Below the pieces are notes generated by a model. That model was given only the letters and a program-made list of their open reading frames with translations, had not been told where the DNA came from and did not search any database. DNA of 7,042 nt. It comes from Opitutaceae bacterium. GTDB taxonomy: Bacteria > Verrucomicrobiota > Verrucomicrobiia > Opitutales > Opitutaceae. Made by a program: the position numbers and the translations under genes. Of the stretch, positions 1 to 5,512 are shown one piece after another. The stretch's first letter is position 1; every line of letters begins with the position of its first letter. The DNA lies in NCBI GenBank assembly GCA_031272375.1, contig JAISTY010000058.1, positions 1 to 7,042 on the forward strand, read 5' to 3'.

Positions 1-57
1 GTCGGCGGCGGCAAGGAGGACGGCGGGGAGAAGCGCGAAAGCCAAAAGGGGACGCAT
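1..57 (-). CDS. Partial secreted or membrane protein, N-terminus only
   Basis: An ATG on the minus strand at position 57 opens a frame that stays open to the left edge, giving 19 residues: MRPLLAFALLPAVLLAAAD. This has the form of a bacterial signal peptide: one early Arg, a hydrophobic Leu/Ala/Val stretch of about 13 residues, then small Ala residues that would suit signal peptidase I cleavage before the Asp. No lipobox Cys is visible within the window. The gene would be transcribed away from the topoisomerase gene, so bases 58-260 would be a divergent promoter region. No strong Shine-Dalgarno sequence precedes it. The mature protein lies outside the window, so no function can be given. The call rests only on the hydrophobic start, and in GC-rich DNA a chance frame of this length is possible. 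Confidence 0.45.
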   Translation of the reverse strand, partial: MRPLLAFALLPAVLLAAAD

Positions 58-75
58 GATTTTCCGGAGGGAAGG

Positions 76-105
76 CGTTTGCCCGGCGCTGGCAAATGGC
101 AAACG
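76..105. repeat. Inverted repeat CGTTTGCC / GGCAAACG
   Basis: Arms at 76-83 and 98-105 are perfect 8-bp reverse complements separated by 14 bases. A third partial match (GGCAAATGG, 91-99) abuts the right arm. No T-run follows on either strand, so it does not look like a Rho-independent terminator. It could be an operator or a chance palindrome in the divergent spacer. Confidence 0.4.
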
Positions 106-164
106 GGCGCGGCGTTCCGGCGGCGGGCGCGCGGCAGGGCCGCCACCGGCAAACGGACGCGGCG
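98..164. repeat. Direct repeat GGCAAACGG(G/A)CGCGGCG, two copies
   Basis: Copies at 98-114 and 148-164 match over 17 bp with one mismatch and start exactly 50 bp apart. The first copy shares its GGCAAACG with the right arm of the inverted repeat at 76-105. Function unknown. Confidence 0.5.
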
Positions 165-260
165 GCGGGCGCGAAAAAGAGGCCGGACGGAAAAAAATTC
201 CGCTCCCCGTTTTTTTCCTCTTCCCTCCGCGTTTTCCATTTCACACAGCCGCCATTTTCC

Positions 261-2108
261 ATGCCCGCCGCCTACGACGAATCCACCATCAAAACCCTCT
301 CCGCCCTCGAGCACATCCGCCTCCGCCCAGGCATGTATATCGGGCGCCTCGGCAACGGCACGCACGCGGAGGACGGCATCTATGTCCTTCTGAAGGAGAC
401 GATTGACAACTCCGTTGACGAGTTCAACCAGGGCGCCGGCAAGCGCGTTGAGATTTACCTCGACGACCGGACGCTCACCGTCCGCGACTACGGGCGCGGC
501 ATCCCCCTCGGCAAGCTCCTCGACTGCGTTTCCATCATCAACACCGGCGCGAAATACGACTCCAAGGTTTTCCAGAAGGCCGTCGGGCTGAACGGCGTCG
601 GGCAGAAGGCCGTCAACGCCCTCGCCCTCGCCTACCGCGCCGAATCCATCCGCGACGGGCAGTGCAAAATCGTCGAGTTCGAGCGGGGCCGCCTCGTCCG
701 GGAGCACAAGGTTCAGAAGACCGACGAGCGCAACGGCACCATCATCGAGTTCTCGCCGGATCCGGAGCTGTTCGGGGCCGATTACAAGTTCCGCCCGGAA
801 TTCATCGAGGAAATGCTCTGGAACTACGCCTTCCTCAACCGCGGCCTCACCCTCGTTTTCAACGGGAAACCCTTCCGCTCCGAAAACGGCCTGAAGGACC
901 TGCTCTCCCGCAAGCTCACCGGCGCCCCGCTCTACCCGATGGCCCACCTTGAGGCGCCCGACATCGAGGTCGCCCTCACCCACGGCGCCGATTACGGCGA
1001 GGAATACTACTCCTTCGTCAACGGCCAGCACACCACGATGGGCGGCACGCACCAGTCCGCGTTCAAGGAGGCCCTCGTCGCGACCGTCCGCAACTTTTAC
1101 AAAAAGGATTATGACCCCGCCGACATCCGCCAGTCCGTCGTCGCCGCGATTTCCATCCGCGTCCAGGAGCCGGTTTTCGAGTCCCAGACCAAGACCAAGC
1201 TCGGCTCGGCCAACATGAGCCCCTCGAAGGACAGCCCCAGCGTGCGGCAGTTTGTCGGCAACTTTCTCCAGCAGCACCTCGACAACTGGCTCCACCGCAA
1301 CCCCGACGCCGCCGAGGCCCTCCGCTCCAAAATCGAAACCAGCGAGCGCGAGCGCAAGGAACTCTCCGGCATCCGCTCCCTCGCCCGCGAACGCGCCAAA
1401 AAAGCCTCCCTCCACAACCGCAAGCTCCGCGACTGCCGCGTCCACCTCGACTCCCGCGACAAACGCGCCGAGGAAAGCACCATTTTCATTGTCGAGGGCG
1501 ACTCGGCGTCCGGCTCGCTCACCTCCAGCCGCGATGTGCAGACGCAGGCCGTTTTCGCCCTCAAAGGGAAACCCCTCAACACCCACGGCCTCACCAAAAA
1601 GGTCATCTATGAAAACGAGGAGTTTCACCTCCTCCAAAGCGCCCTCAACGTCGAGGAGGACATGGACAACCTCCGCTACAACCGCATCGTCATCGCGACT
1701 GACGCGGACGTTGACGGCATGCACATCCGCCTGCTGATGATTTCGTTCTTCCTGCAATTTTTCCCGGAGCTGATCACGAACGGGCATGTTTTCATCCTGG
1801 AGACGCCGCTCTTCCGCGTCCGCACGAAGAAGGAAACCTGCTATTGCTACAGCGAGGCGGAAAAACAGGCGGCGCTGCACAAACTCGGACAGAACGCGGA
1901 AATCACGCGCTTCAAAGGACTTGGGGAAGTCAGCCCGTCGGAGTTCAAGGAGTTCATTGGCGAGGCCATGCGTCTTGAGCCGGTGACGCTTGCGAATTTG
2001 AGCAACAGCACGGAGTTGCTTGGGTTTTACATGGGCAAGAACACCCCGGCCCGCCAGGACTTCATCATCGAAAACCTGCGCAACGAAAAAGACCTCGTGG
2101 AAGCGTGA
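261..2108 (+). CDS. parE: Type IIA DNA topoisomerase subunit B (topo IV ParE / GyrB-like)
   Basis: ATPase subunit of a type II topoisomerase, which passes one DNA duplex through another to relax or decatenate DNA together with an A (ParC/GyrA) subunit that is not in this window. The product is 615 aa, close to the size of ParE and short GyrB proteins. GHKL ATPase motifs are present: [10 protein letters not shown] (45-54, with the catalytic-type Glu46 and Asn50), RDYGRGIP (75-82) and the glycine-rich [13 protein letters not shown] (109-121). The transducer domain follows, with [13 protein letters not shown] (252-264) and QTKTKLGS (309-316). The TOPRIM domain has VEGDSASG (411-418, Glu412) and DADVDG (481-486), and the C-terminal region has RFKGLGE (550-556). 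The ATG at 261 was chosen because homology begins right after it ([22 protein letters not shown]); the 55 extra residues of the open frame starting at 96 are Arg/Gly/Ala-rich and match nothing expected. There is no clear Shine-Dalgarno sequence. The absence of a long insert and the sequence style favour ParE over GyrB, but the two cannot be separated firmly without the partner gene. Confidence 0.93.
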   Translation: MPAAYDESTIKTLSALEHIRLRPGMYIGRLGNGTHAEDGIYVLLKETIDNSVDEFNQGAGKRVEIYLDDRTLTVRDYGRGIPLGKLLDCVSIINTGAKYDSKVFQKAVGLNGVGQKAVNALALAYRAESIRDGQCKIVEFERGRLVREHKVQKTDERNGTIIEFSPDPELFGADYKFRPEFIEEMLWNYAFLNRGLTLVFNGKPFRSENGLKDLLSRKLTGAPLYPMAHLEAPDIEVALTHGADYGEEYYSFVNGQHTTMGGTHQSAFKEALVATVRNFYKKDYDPADIRQSVVAAISIRVQEPVFESQTKTKLGSANMSPSKDSPSVRQFVGNFLQQHLDNWLHRNPDAAEALRSKIETSERERKELSGIRSLARERAKKASLHNRKLRDCRVHLDSRDKRAEESTIFIVEGDSASGSLTSSRDVQTQAVFALKGKPLNTHGLTKKVIYENEEFHLLQSALNVEEDMDNLRYNRIVIATDADVDGMHIRLLMISFFLQFFPELITNGHVFILETPLFRVRTKKETCYCYSEAEKQAALHKLGQNAEITRFKGLGEVSPSEFKEFIGEAMRLEPVTLANLSNSTELLGFYMGKNTPARQDFIIENLRNEKDLVEA

Positions 2109-2145
2109 ACCGAATGCCCGATTAAGACCTGGTCCCTTTTCGGTT
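2108..2145. repeat. Inverted repeat AACCGAA / TTCGGTT just after parE
   Basis: Perfect 7-bp arms at 2108-2114 and 2139-2145 are separated by 24 bases, and the left arm starts on the last base of the parE stop codon. CCCTTTT lies on the inner edge of the right arm. It could form a weak stem at the 3' end of the parE transcript, but the loop is long and no U-run follows, so a terminator call is doubtful. Confidence 0.3.
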
Positions 2146-2146
2146 A

Positions 2147-2185
2147 ACCACAAAAGACACAAAGGGTTCCGCGAAGGACACAAAG
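2147..2185. repeat. CACAAAAGACACAAAG-type intergenic repeat
   Basis: The 9-mer GACACAAAG occurs at 2156-2164 and 2177-2185, 21 bp apart, preceded by ACCACAAAA at 2147-2155. The wording ACCACAAAGGACACAAAGG is, from memory, a widespread dispersed intergenic repeat in many environmental bacteria. Seen here: the two copies. Inferred: membership in that class. Confidence 0.55.
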
Positions 2186-2268
2186 TCCCCAATCCATTGG
2201 ACAGAAGATAAGAAGAACAAGCCCGAAGGCTCTGTTTTTACGCGATGCCCCGCGGCAGGGCGCATTTT

Positions 2269-2483
2269 TAACCTGTCCCTTACCGCCATTAACCTGTCCG
2301 CCAAGCCGCGCCTCTCTTCACTTCATCCCTCTTCTTCTCTTCTGTTCAAAAAGTCTCCGCGCCCTCCCTCCCCCCTCCGTGACCTCTGTGTAATAACCTG
2401 TCCCTGCCCCTGTTCCTACCAGTTGGTTCGTCTTGGTTCATCTTCGCGTGAAACAAGTCCCCTCCATTTCTAACCTGTCCCTG
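2269..2483. repeat. Four dispersed copies of TAACCTGTCC(C/G)
   Basis: Copies start at 2269 (TAACCTGTCCCT), 2290 (TAACCTGTCCG), 2394 (TAACCTGTCCCTG) and 2471 (TAACCTGTCCCTG), all in the same orientation. A degenerate relative (GACCTGGTCCCTTTT) sits at 2126-2140. An 11- to 13-bp exact word recurring four times in about 215 bp is not expected by chance. The reverse complement, AGGGACAGGTTA, resembles words I recall around REP-associated IS200-like tyrosine transposases, but no transposase gene is present here. Confidence 0.75.
2423..2442. repeat. Tandem 10-bp repeat TTGGTTC(G/A)TC
   Basis: Two adjacent 10-bp units at 2423-2432 and 2433-2442 differ at one base. They sit between the third and fourth TAACCTGTCCCT copies. 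No function can be assigned. Confidence 0.55.
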
Positions 2484-2543
2484 CTGCCGGCGGGAAAATT
2501 GCGGTGGAAGTTGCGCGAAAGGGCGCGGGAGGGCGCGCGACAA

Positions 2544-2562
2544 GCCGCCGTCGCGCGGCGGC
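2544..2562 (-). terminator. GC-rich stem-loop just downstream of the channel gene
   Basis: GCCGCCG at 2544-2550 pairs perfectly with CGGCGGC at 2556-2562 around a 5-base loop, beginning 4 bases beyond the minus-strand stop codon at 2567-2569. On the minus strand it is followed by TTGTCG rather than a U-run, so it is not a canonical Rho-independent terminator. It may protect the mRNA 3' end or act as a weak stop. GC-rich palindromes also arise by chance at this composition. Confidence 0.3.
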
Positions 2563-2566
2563 GCTG

Positions 2567-3853
2567 TCAGGCCCGTTTGCCGGAGAGGGCGGCGAGGAAG
2601 GCGCGGTTGTCGGCGCCGCTGGGGCGTTGATAGACCGCAAGGTCGAACTCGCCAATGATGGAGAGCAGGTGGTCCATGATGTCCGATTGGATGCCCTCGT
2701 AGGCCGTCCAGTCGGTGTTGTTGGTGAAGGTGTAGAGTTCGAGGGGCAGACCCGTTTCCGTGGGCGCGAGCTGGCGCACCATCAGGGTCATGCCTTTGTG
2801 GATGCCCCTGTGGGCGCGGAGGTAGGCCTCGCAATAGGCGCGGAAGGTGCCGAGGTTCGTCAGACGGCGCCCGTTGCCGAGGACGGAGACATCCTCGCCG
2901 GCGCCGCGGTTGCTCTCGGCGATTTCGCGCAGTTTCGCGTCAAGATAGGGACGGATAAGCCCGATGCGGCGCCAGCGCGCGAGCATGGCCTCGTCCGCGA
3001 AGCGCACCGTTTGCGTGTCAATGTTGATGGCCCGCTTGATGCGCCGCCCACCGGACTCCGACATGCCGCGCCAGTTCTTGAACGAGCCGGAAATCAACGA
3101 GTAGGCCGGAATGGAAACGATGGTCTTGTCCCAGTTCTGCACCTTCACCGTCGTGAGGGTGACGTCCACGACGTCGCCGTCGGCGCCGGCGGAGGGCATC
3201 TCGATCCAGTCGCCGATGGAAATCATGCGGTTGGAGGTGAGCATGATGCCGGCGGTGAGGCCGAGGATGGCGTCCTTGAAGATAAGCATGAGGACGGCGG
3301 TCAGCGCGCCGAGGCCGGAGAGGAGGTAGGCGGGCGTCTGCCCGAGGAAAACCGAGAGGATGAGGATCGCGGCGACGAGGAAGAGGACGAGTTTCACGCC
3401 CTGGACGATGCCGCTGACCGGAAAATGCGCCGCCCAGTGCGCCTTGTGCGCGAGCATGTGGGCCGCGTCGAGCAGGGTGCAGGCGATCGCAACAAGGATG
3501 ACAATGAGGTAAAGGTGCGCGAAACCGGCGACGAAGCCGGCGACATGGGGACTGCCCGCATAAACCGCCACGCCGACCCGCCGGATGACGAGCAGGGGCG
3601 CCAGGTGCGCGACGCGCGGCAACAAGCTGCCGCCGAGGATGGCCGCCCGCCACTCGGCATCCATGCGCCCGGCCAGACGATGCCCGCCGCGCAGAAGGAC
3701 GAAGTGGGCGGCCTTGTGCGCGGCCCACGCGAGCAGGAGCGTCAGCGCGCCCATGAGAATGCCGGCGAAGTTCCCGGCCATCTGCTCCTCCAACCCCTTG
3801 GATTGGAAGAAGTGCTCGAGGAAATCGTGAAACCGGACAAACAGCGCGCTCAT
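2567..3853 (-). CDS. mscM: Mechanosensitive ion channel, YbdG/MscM type (MscS superfamily)
   Basis: Inner-membrane channel that opens under membrane tension and helps release solutes on hypo-osmotic shock. The product is 428 aa (E. coli YbdG is about 415). Several hydrophobic segments are visible at roughly 26-55, 78-100, 103-133 and 145-171, followed by the pore-lining segment around 174-203 (LLSGLGALTAVLMLIFKDAI at 177-196). The MscS beta domain follows with RMISIGDWIEMP (209-220) and TTVKVQNWDKTIVSIP (234-249). The stretch SFKNWRGMSESGGRRIKR (257-274), TNLGTFRAY (332-340) and GMTLMVRQLAPTETGLPLEL (354-372) are close to what I remember of E. coli YbdG, so this is the YbdG branch rather than small MscS. 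The ATG at 3853 is preferred over one at 3934, which would overlap the gene upstream and add an Arg/Pro-rich leader. It lies 58 bp downstream of the chorismatase-like gene on the same strand, so co-transcription is possible. No strong Shine-Dalgarno sequence is seen. Confidence 0.92.
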   Translation of the reverse strand: MSALFVRFHDFLEHFFQSKGLEEQMAGNFAGILMGALTLLLAWAAHKAAHFVLLRGGHRLAGRMDAEWRAAILGGSLLPRVAHLAPLLVIRRVGVAVYAGSPHVAGFVAGFAHLYLIVILVAIACTLLDAAHMLAHKAHWAAHFPVSGIVQGVKLVLFLVAAILILSVFLGQTPAYLLSGLGALTAVLMLIFKDAILGLTAGIMLTSNRMISIGDWIEMPSAGADGDVVDVTLTTVKVQNWDKTIVSIPAYSLISGSFKNWRGMSESGGRRIKRAINIDTQTVRFADEAMLARWRRIGLIRPYLDAKLREIAESNRGAGEDVSVLGNGRRLTNLGTFRAYCEAYLRAHRGIHKGMTLMVRQLAPTETGLPLELYTFTNNTDWTAYEGIQSDIMDHLLSIIGEFDLAVYQRPSGADNRAFLAALSGKRA

Positions 3854-3911
3854 GGGAAATGGGCGGCAGCGTGGCGGCGGCGCTCGGGGGCGTCCAGAAA
3901 ACTTGCCCGCG

Positions 3912-4979
3912 CTACAGCGTCCGCGCGGCGCCAAGCTCCAGTTCGAAGAGGAGGTCGTCGCGGCAGATGTCGCAGTGGATCGGGACGGACGGGAAGCGCG
4001 GCAGCTTGTTGAGCGCCTTCCACTCCTCGAACACCGCGGCGGTGGAGGGGGCTTTGCAATAGGCGCTGGCGCGGGTGACGTCCGCGAAGGTCAGCCCGCG
4101 CGTCGCAAGAATGGCGGCGATGACGTCCATCGTGAGGGCGATTTGTCCGGGGACGTCGCCGACGCGGGCGGTTTTGCCTCCGGGTTCGATGCTGGCGGTG
4201 CCGGAGACGGTGACGCGGAGGCGCCCGCCGCTGGTGATTTCCATGGCGCGGCTGAAACTGCTGCCGTAGGCGGGCGCGGGGCACTGCAGAGGCGAGGGCA
4301 GCTCGGCGACAACGGCGGCGGGCGTGAGCGGCCTGACGGCCCACGCCGCGAGCGTGAGGGCGGCGCCGCGGGGGTTGTTGCCTGAAACGGCGGTGCTGGC
4401 GGGAAGCGAGCCGGAGGTGAATTTCTGGCGCCCGTAAAACCCGGTGCGGACGGCGTTGAAGTCGTCATACCAGGCGAGGATGTCGCGGTTGTAGAACCAG
4501 GTGCGGGCGATGTCGGCGAAGGCGAGGCCGGCGGCGCCGAGGGCGGCGTCGAGCGCGGCGAAGGTCTCCGTTGTCTGCTCCGCCGGTGTGAGGCCGGTGT
4601 CCTCCGGGCCGAGTCCGCCGAGGAGGCAGTGGCGGGCGTCGGCGTCCTCGAAAACGGAGGCGACAACGCGGTTGCCGAGGGTGACGCGGCGGACGCCGGC
4701 GGCGTTGGCGAGCGCCTGGCACTGGACGCCGGCGAGGGGGCGCCCGAAACAGCCGCCGCCCTCGGACCAGGTGACGGGCCAGTTGATTTCGCCGAGGGCG
4801 TTTTTCATCGCGGAAAGGGTCGCGGCGTGGGCGTCGCAGGAGCCGAAGACGAACATGTGGAGGGGAACGGCGGCGCGGGCTTCGAGGGCGGCGGCGAGGC
4901 GCGCGAAGGGCGCGGAGAGAGGTTCGCCGGAGTCGAGGGTTTCGTTCAGGGTGAGGTCAAGGGGGGGCGGCTGGCTCAT
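3912..4979 (-). CDS. Double RidA-fold protein, probable chorismatase family (FkbO/Hyg5/XanB2-like)
   Basis: Predicted 355-aa cytosolic protein built from two RidA/YjgF-like halves (about 40-215 and 216-355). Known chorismatases have this form and hydrolyse chorismate to a dihydrodiol (FkbO) or to hydroxybenzoates (Hyg5, XanB2). Motifs supporting the family: RTWFYNRDILAWYDDFNAVR (159-178), the LPASTAVSG stretch (192-200), YGSSFSRA (238-245, likely substrate-binding Arg244), VSGTASIEPGG (258-268) with a following GDVPGQ (274-279), and DICRDDLLFELE (337-348). In the last motif, Cys339 and Glu346 have the spacing I remember for the catalytic Cys327 and Glu334 of Hyg5. The ordinary RidA catalytic Arg in VARLPKD is absent, which argues against plain enamine/imine deaminase activity. 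The ATG at 4979 gives MSQPPPLDLTLNETLD; upstream extension to 5114 would add a basic low-complexity leader and nearly touch the divergent nuoA start. Substrate and product cannot be read from the sequence; a non-chorismate RidA-like role remains possible. Confidence 0.72.
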   Translation of the reverse strand: MSQPPPLDLTLNETLDSGEPLSAPFARLAAALEARAAVPLHMFVFGSCDAHAATLSAMKNALGEINWPVTWSEGGGCFGRPLAGVQCQALANAAGVRRVTLGNRVVASVFEDADARHCLLGGLGPEDTGLTPAEQTTETFAALDAALGAAGLAFADIARTWFYNRDILAWYDDFNAVRTGFYGRQKFTSGSLPASTAVSGNNPRGAALTLAAWAVRPLTPAAVVAELPSPLQCPAPAYGSSFSRAMEITSGGRLRVTVSGTASIEPGGKTARVGDVPGQIALTMDVIAAILATRGLTFADVTRASAYCKAPSTAAVFEEWKALNKLPRFPSVPIHCDICRDDLLFELELGAARTL

Positions 4980-5119
4980 GATTGGTGTGCGGAAGACGGC
5001 GGGGGCGGCGCGGCGGTTACGGCGGGCGCGCGTGTTGAAAACCCTTCCGAAAATCCCCTTGTCACCGCGGGGCCGCGCCGCATCCATTCGCCGCTTCCGC
5101 AAGACCGGAAACAACTCCC
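4980..5119. promoter_or_regulatory. Divergent promoter region between chorismatase-like gene and nuoA
   Basis: The 140-bp spacer separates two divergent start codons and must carry promoters for both directions if each starts a transcript. An AT-richer patch at 5033-5062 (TTGAAAACCC through TTGTCA) is the most promoter-like part on the plus strand. TTGTCA can be read as a -35 box, but no good -10 box follows. The spacing and layout support the call; individual boxes are not identified. Confidence 0.35.
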
Positions 5120-5494
5120 ATGAACGCCTGCCTGCCCGTCTTTTTGCAACTCGCCCTGGCCGCCGCCGTCGCCGCGGGCGTCGTCGCCGCGAGCCAGTTT
5201 CTCGGGCAGCGGCGCCGGAGGGCCACGCGGCTCACCGACACCCCCTACGAGTGCGGGGTCAACGGGGGACCGCTGGCGGATCAGGCGCGGTTCAACGTGA
5301 AATTCCTCGTCACCGCCCTGCTCTTCCTGCTGCTCGACGTCGAGACCGTGCTGCTGCTCCCGTGGGTTTTCGTCTTCCGCGATTTTCTGGCGAACGGCGC
5401 CGTGGTCGTGGCGCCCCTGCTTGTGTTCGCGGGCGTGATCGCGGCGGGGCTGTTTTACGAGTTCAGGAGGGGCGCGCTGGAGTGGGAGCGGTGA
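5120..5494 (+). CDS. nuoA: NADH-quinone oxidoreductase subunit A (NuoA), stand-alone
   Basis: Membrane subunit of respiratory complex I (ND3 homologue), at the junction of the quinone-reducing arm and the proton-pumping arm. The product is 124 aa, normal for the family. Three membrane segments are visible at about 5-28, 60-84 and 93-113. Family motifs are present: TPYECG (41-46, with the conserved loop Cys45), ARFNVKFLVTALLFLLLDVE (56-75, with Asp73 and Glu75) and PWVFVF (81-86). The start gives MNACLPVFLQLAL, a normal first helix; only a weak GGAAAC precedes it. NuoA is usually the first gene of a nuo operon and followed by nuoB, but here the next gene, 18 bp on, is a diadenylate cyclase fusion. 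The rest of complex I must be elsewhere if the complex is made. All key residues are intact, so this does not look like a decayed gene. Confidence 0.93.
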   Translation: MNACLPVFLQLALAAAVAAGVVAASQFLGQRRRRATRLTDTPYECGVNGGPLADQARFNVKFLVTALLFLLLDVETVLLLPWVFVFRDFLANGAVVVAPLLVFAGVIAAGLFYEFRRGALEWER

Positions 5495-5500
5495 GTTTTC

Positions 5501-5507
5501 CGGGAGG
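5501..5507 (+). promoter_or_regulatory. Shine-Dalgarno CGGGAGG for the diadenylate cyclase gene
   Basis: CGGGAGG lies 5 bases before the ATG at 5513 and is the only strong ribosome binding site in the window. It decides the start: a GTG two codons earlier (5507) would overlap this site. It also shows that the gene is translated independently of nuoA despite the 18-bp gap. Confidence 0.7.
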
Positions 5508-5512
5508 TGCGC

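Larger units (their letters stand above)
58..260. other. Divergent GC-rich intergenic spacer with short repeats
   Basis: This spacer lies between two apparently divergent genes. It contains a 17-bp direct repeat with one mismatch (98-114 and 148-164) and an 8-bp inverted repeat (76-83 with 98-105). From about 190 to 260 it becomes poorer in G, with pyrimidine and A runs, as often seen just before a gene. I could not identify convincing -35/-10 boxes for either direction. Confidence 0.5.
2109..2566. other. 458-bp repeat-rich intergenic region between convergent genes
   Basis: No credible gene lies between the parE stop and the stop of the mechanosensitive channel gene. Short frames exist on both strands but have no start signals or recognisable protein motifs. 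The base composition is less GC-biased than the coding regions, especially at 2140-2230 and 2390-2480. The region holds four copies of TAACCTGTCC, a GACACAAAG pair, a tandem TTGGTTC(G/A)TC pair, two pyrimidine tracts (2326-2343 and 2362-2378) and a GC hairpin beside the channel gene. These are listed separately. The mixture looks like layered remains of dispersed intergenic repeats. Confidence 0.7.

Noticed and set aside
96..260. N-terminal extension of the topoisomerase to an upstream ATG
   Set aside because: The 55 extra residues are basic low-complexity sequence with no family similarity, and the GHKL domain begins right after the ATG at 261.
2122..2304. 60-codon open frame on the minus strand in the spacer
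   Set aside because: It runs through the CACAAAG-type and TAACCTGTCC repeats, has no ribosome binding site and encodes no recognisable protein.
2269..2483. CRISPR array
   Set aside because: The repeat word is only 11-13 bp, the spacings are irregular (21, 104, 77 bp) and no cas gene is present.
2109..2566. tRNA or small structured RNA gene in the spacer
   Set aside because: I found no cloverleaf, T-loop GTTCGAATC-like sequence or other known RNA signature; the only stems are short and at the edges.
2504..4012. 502-codon open frame on the plus strand opposite the channel gene
   Set aside because: Composition is Asp/Glu/Gly/Arg-rich low complexity without recognisable motifs, and it is fully antisense to a confidently identified YbdG-type channel.
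4980..5114. N-terminal extension of the chorismatase-like protein to 5114
   Set aside because: The 45 extra residues are Arg-rich without family similarity, and the start would leave only 5 bp to the divergent nuoA ATG.
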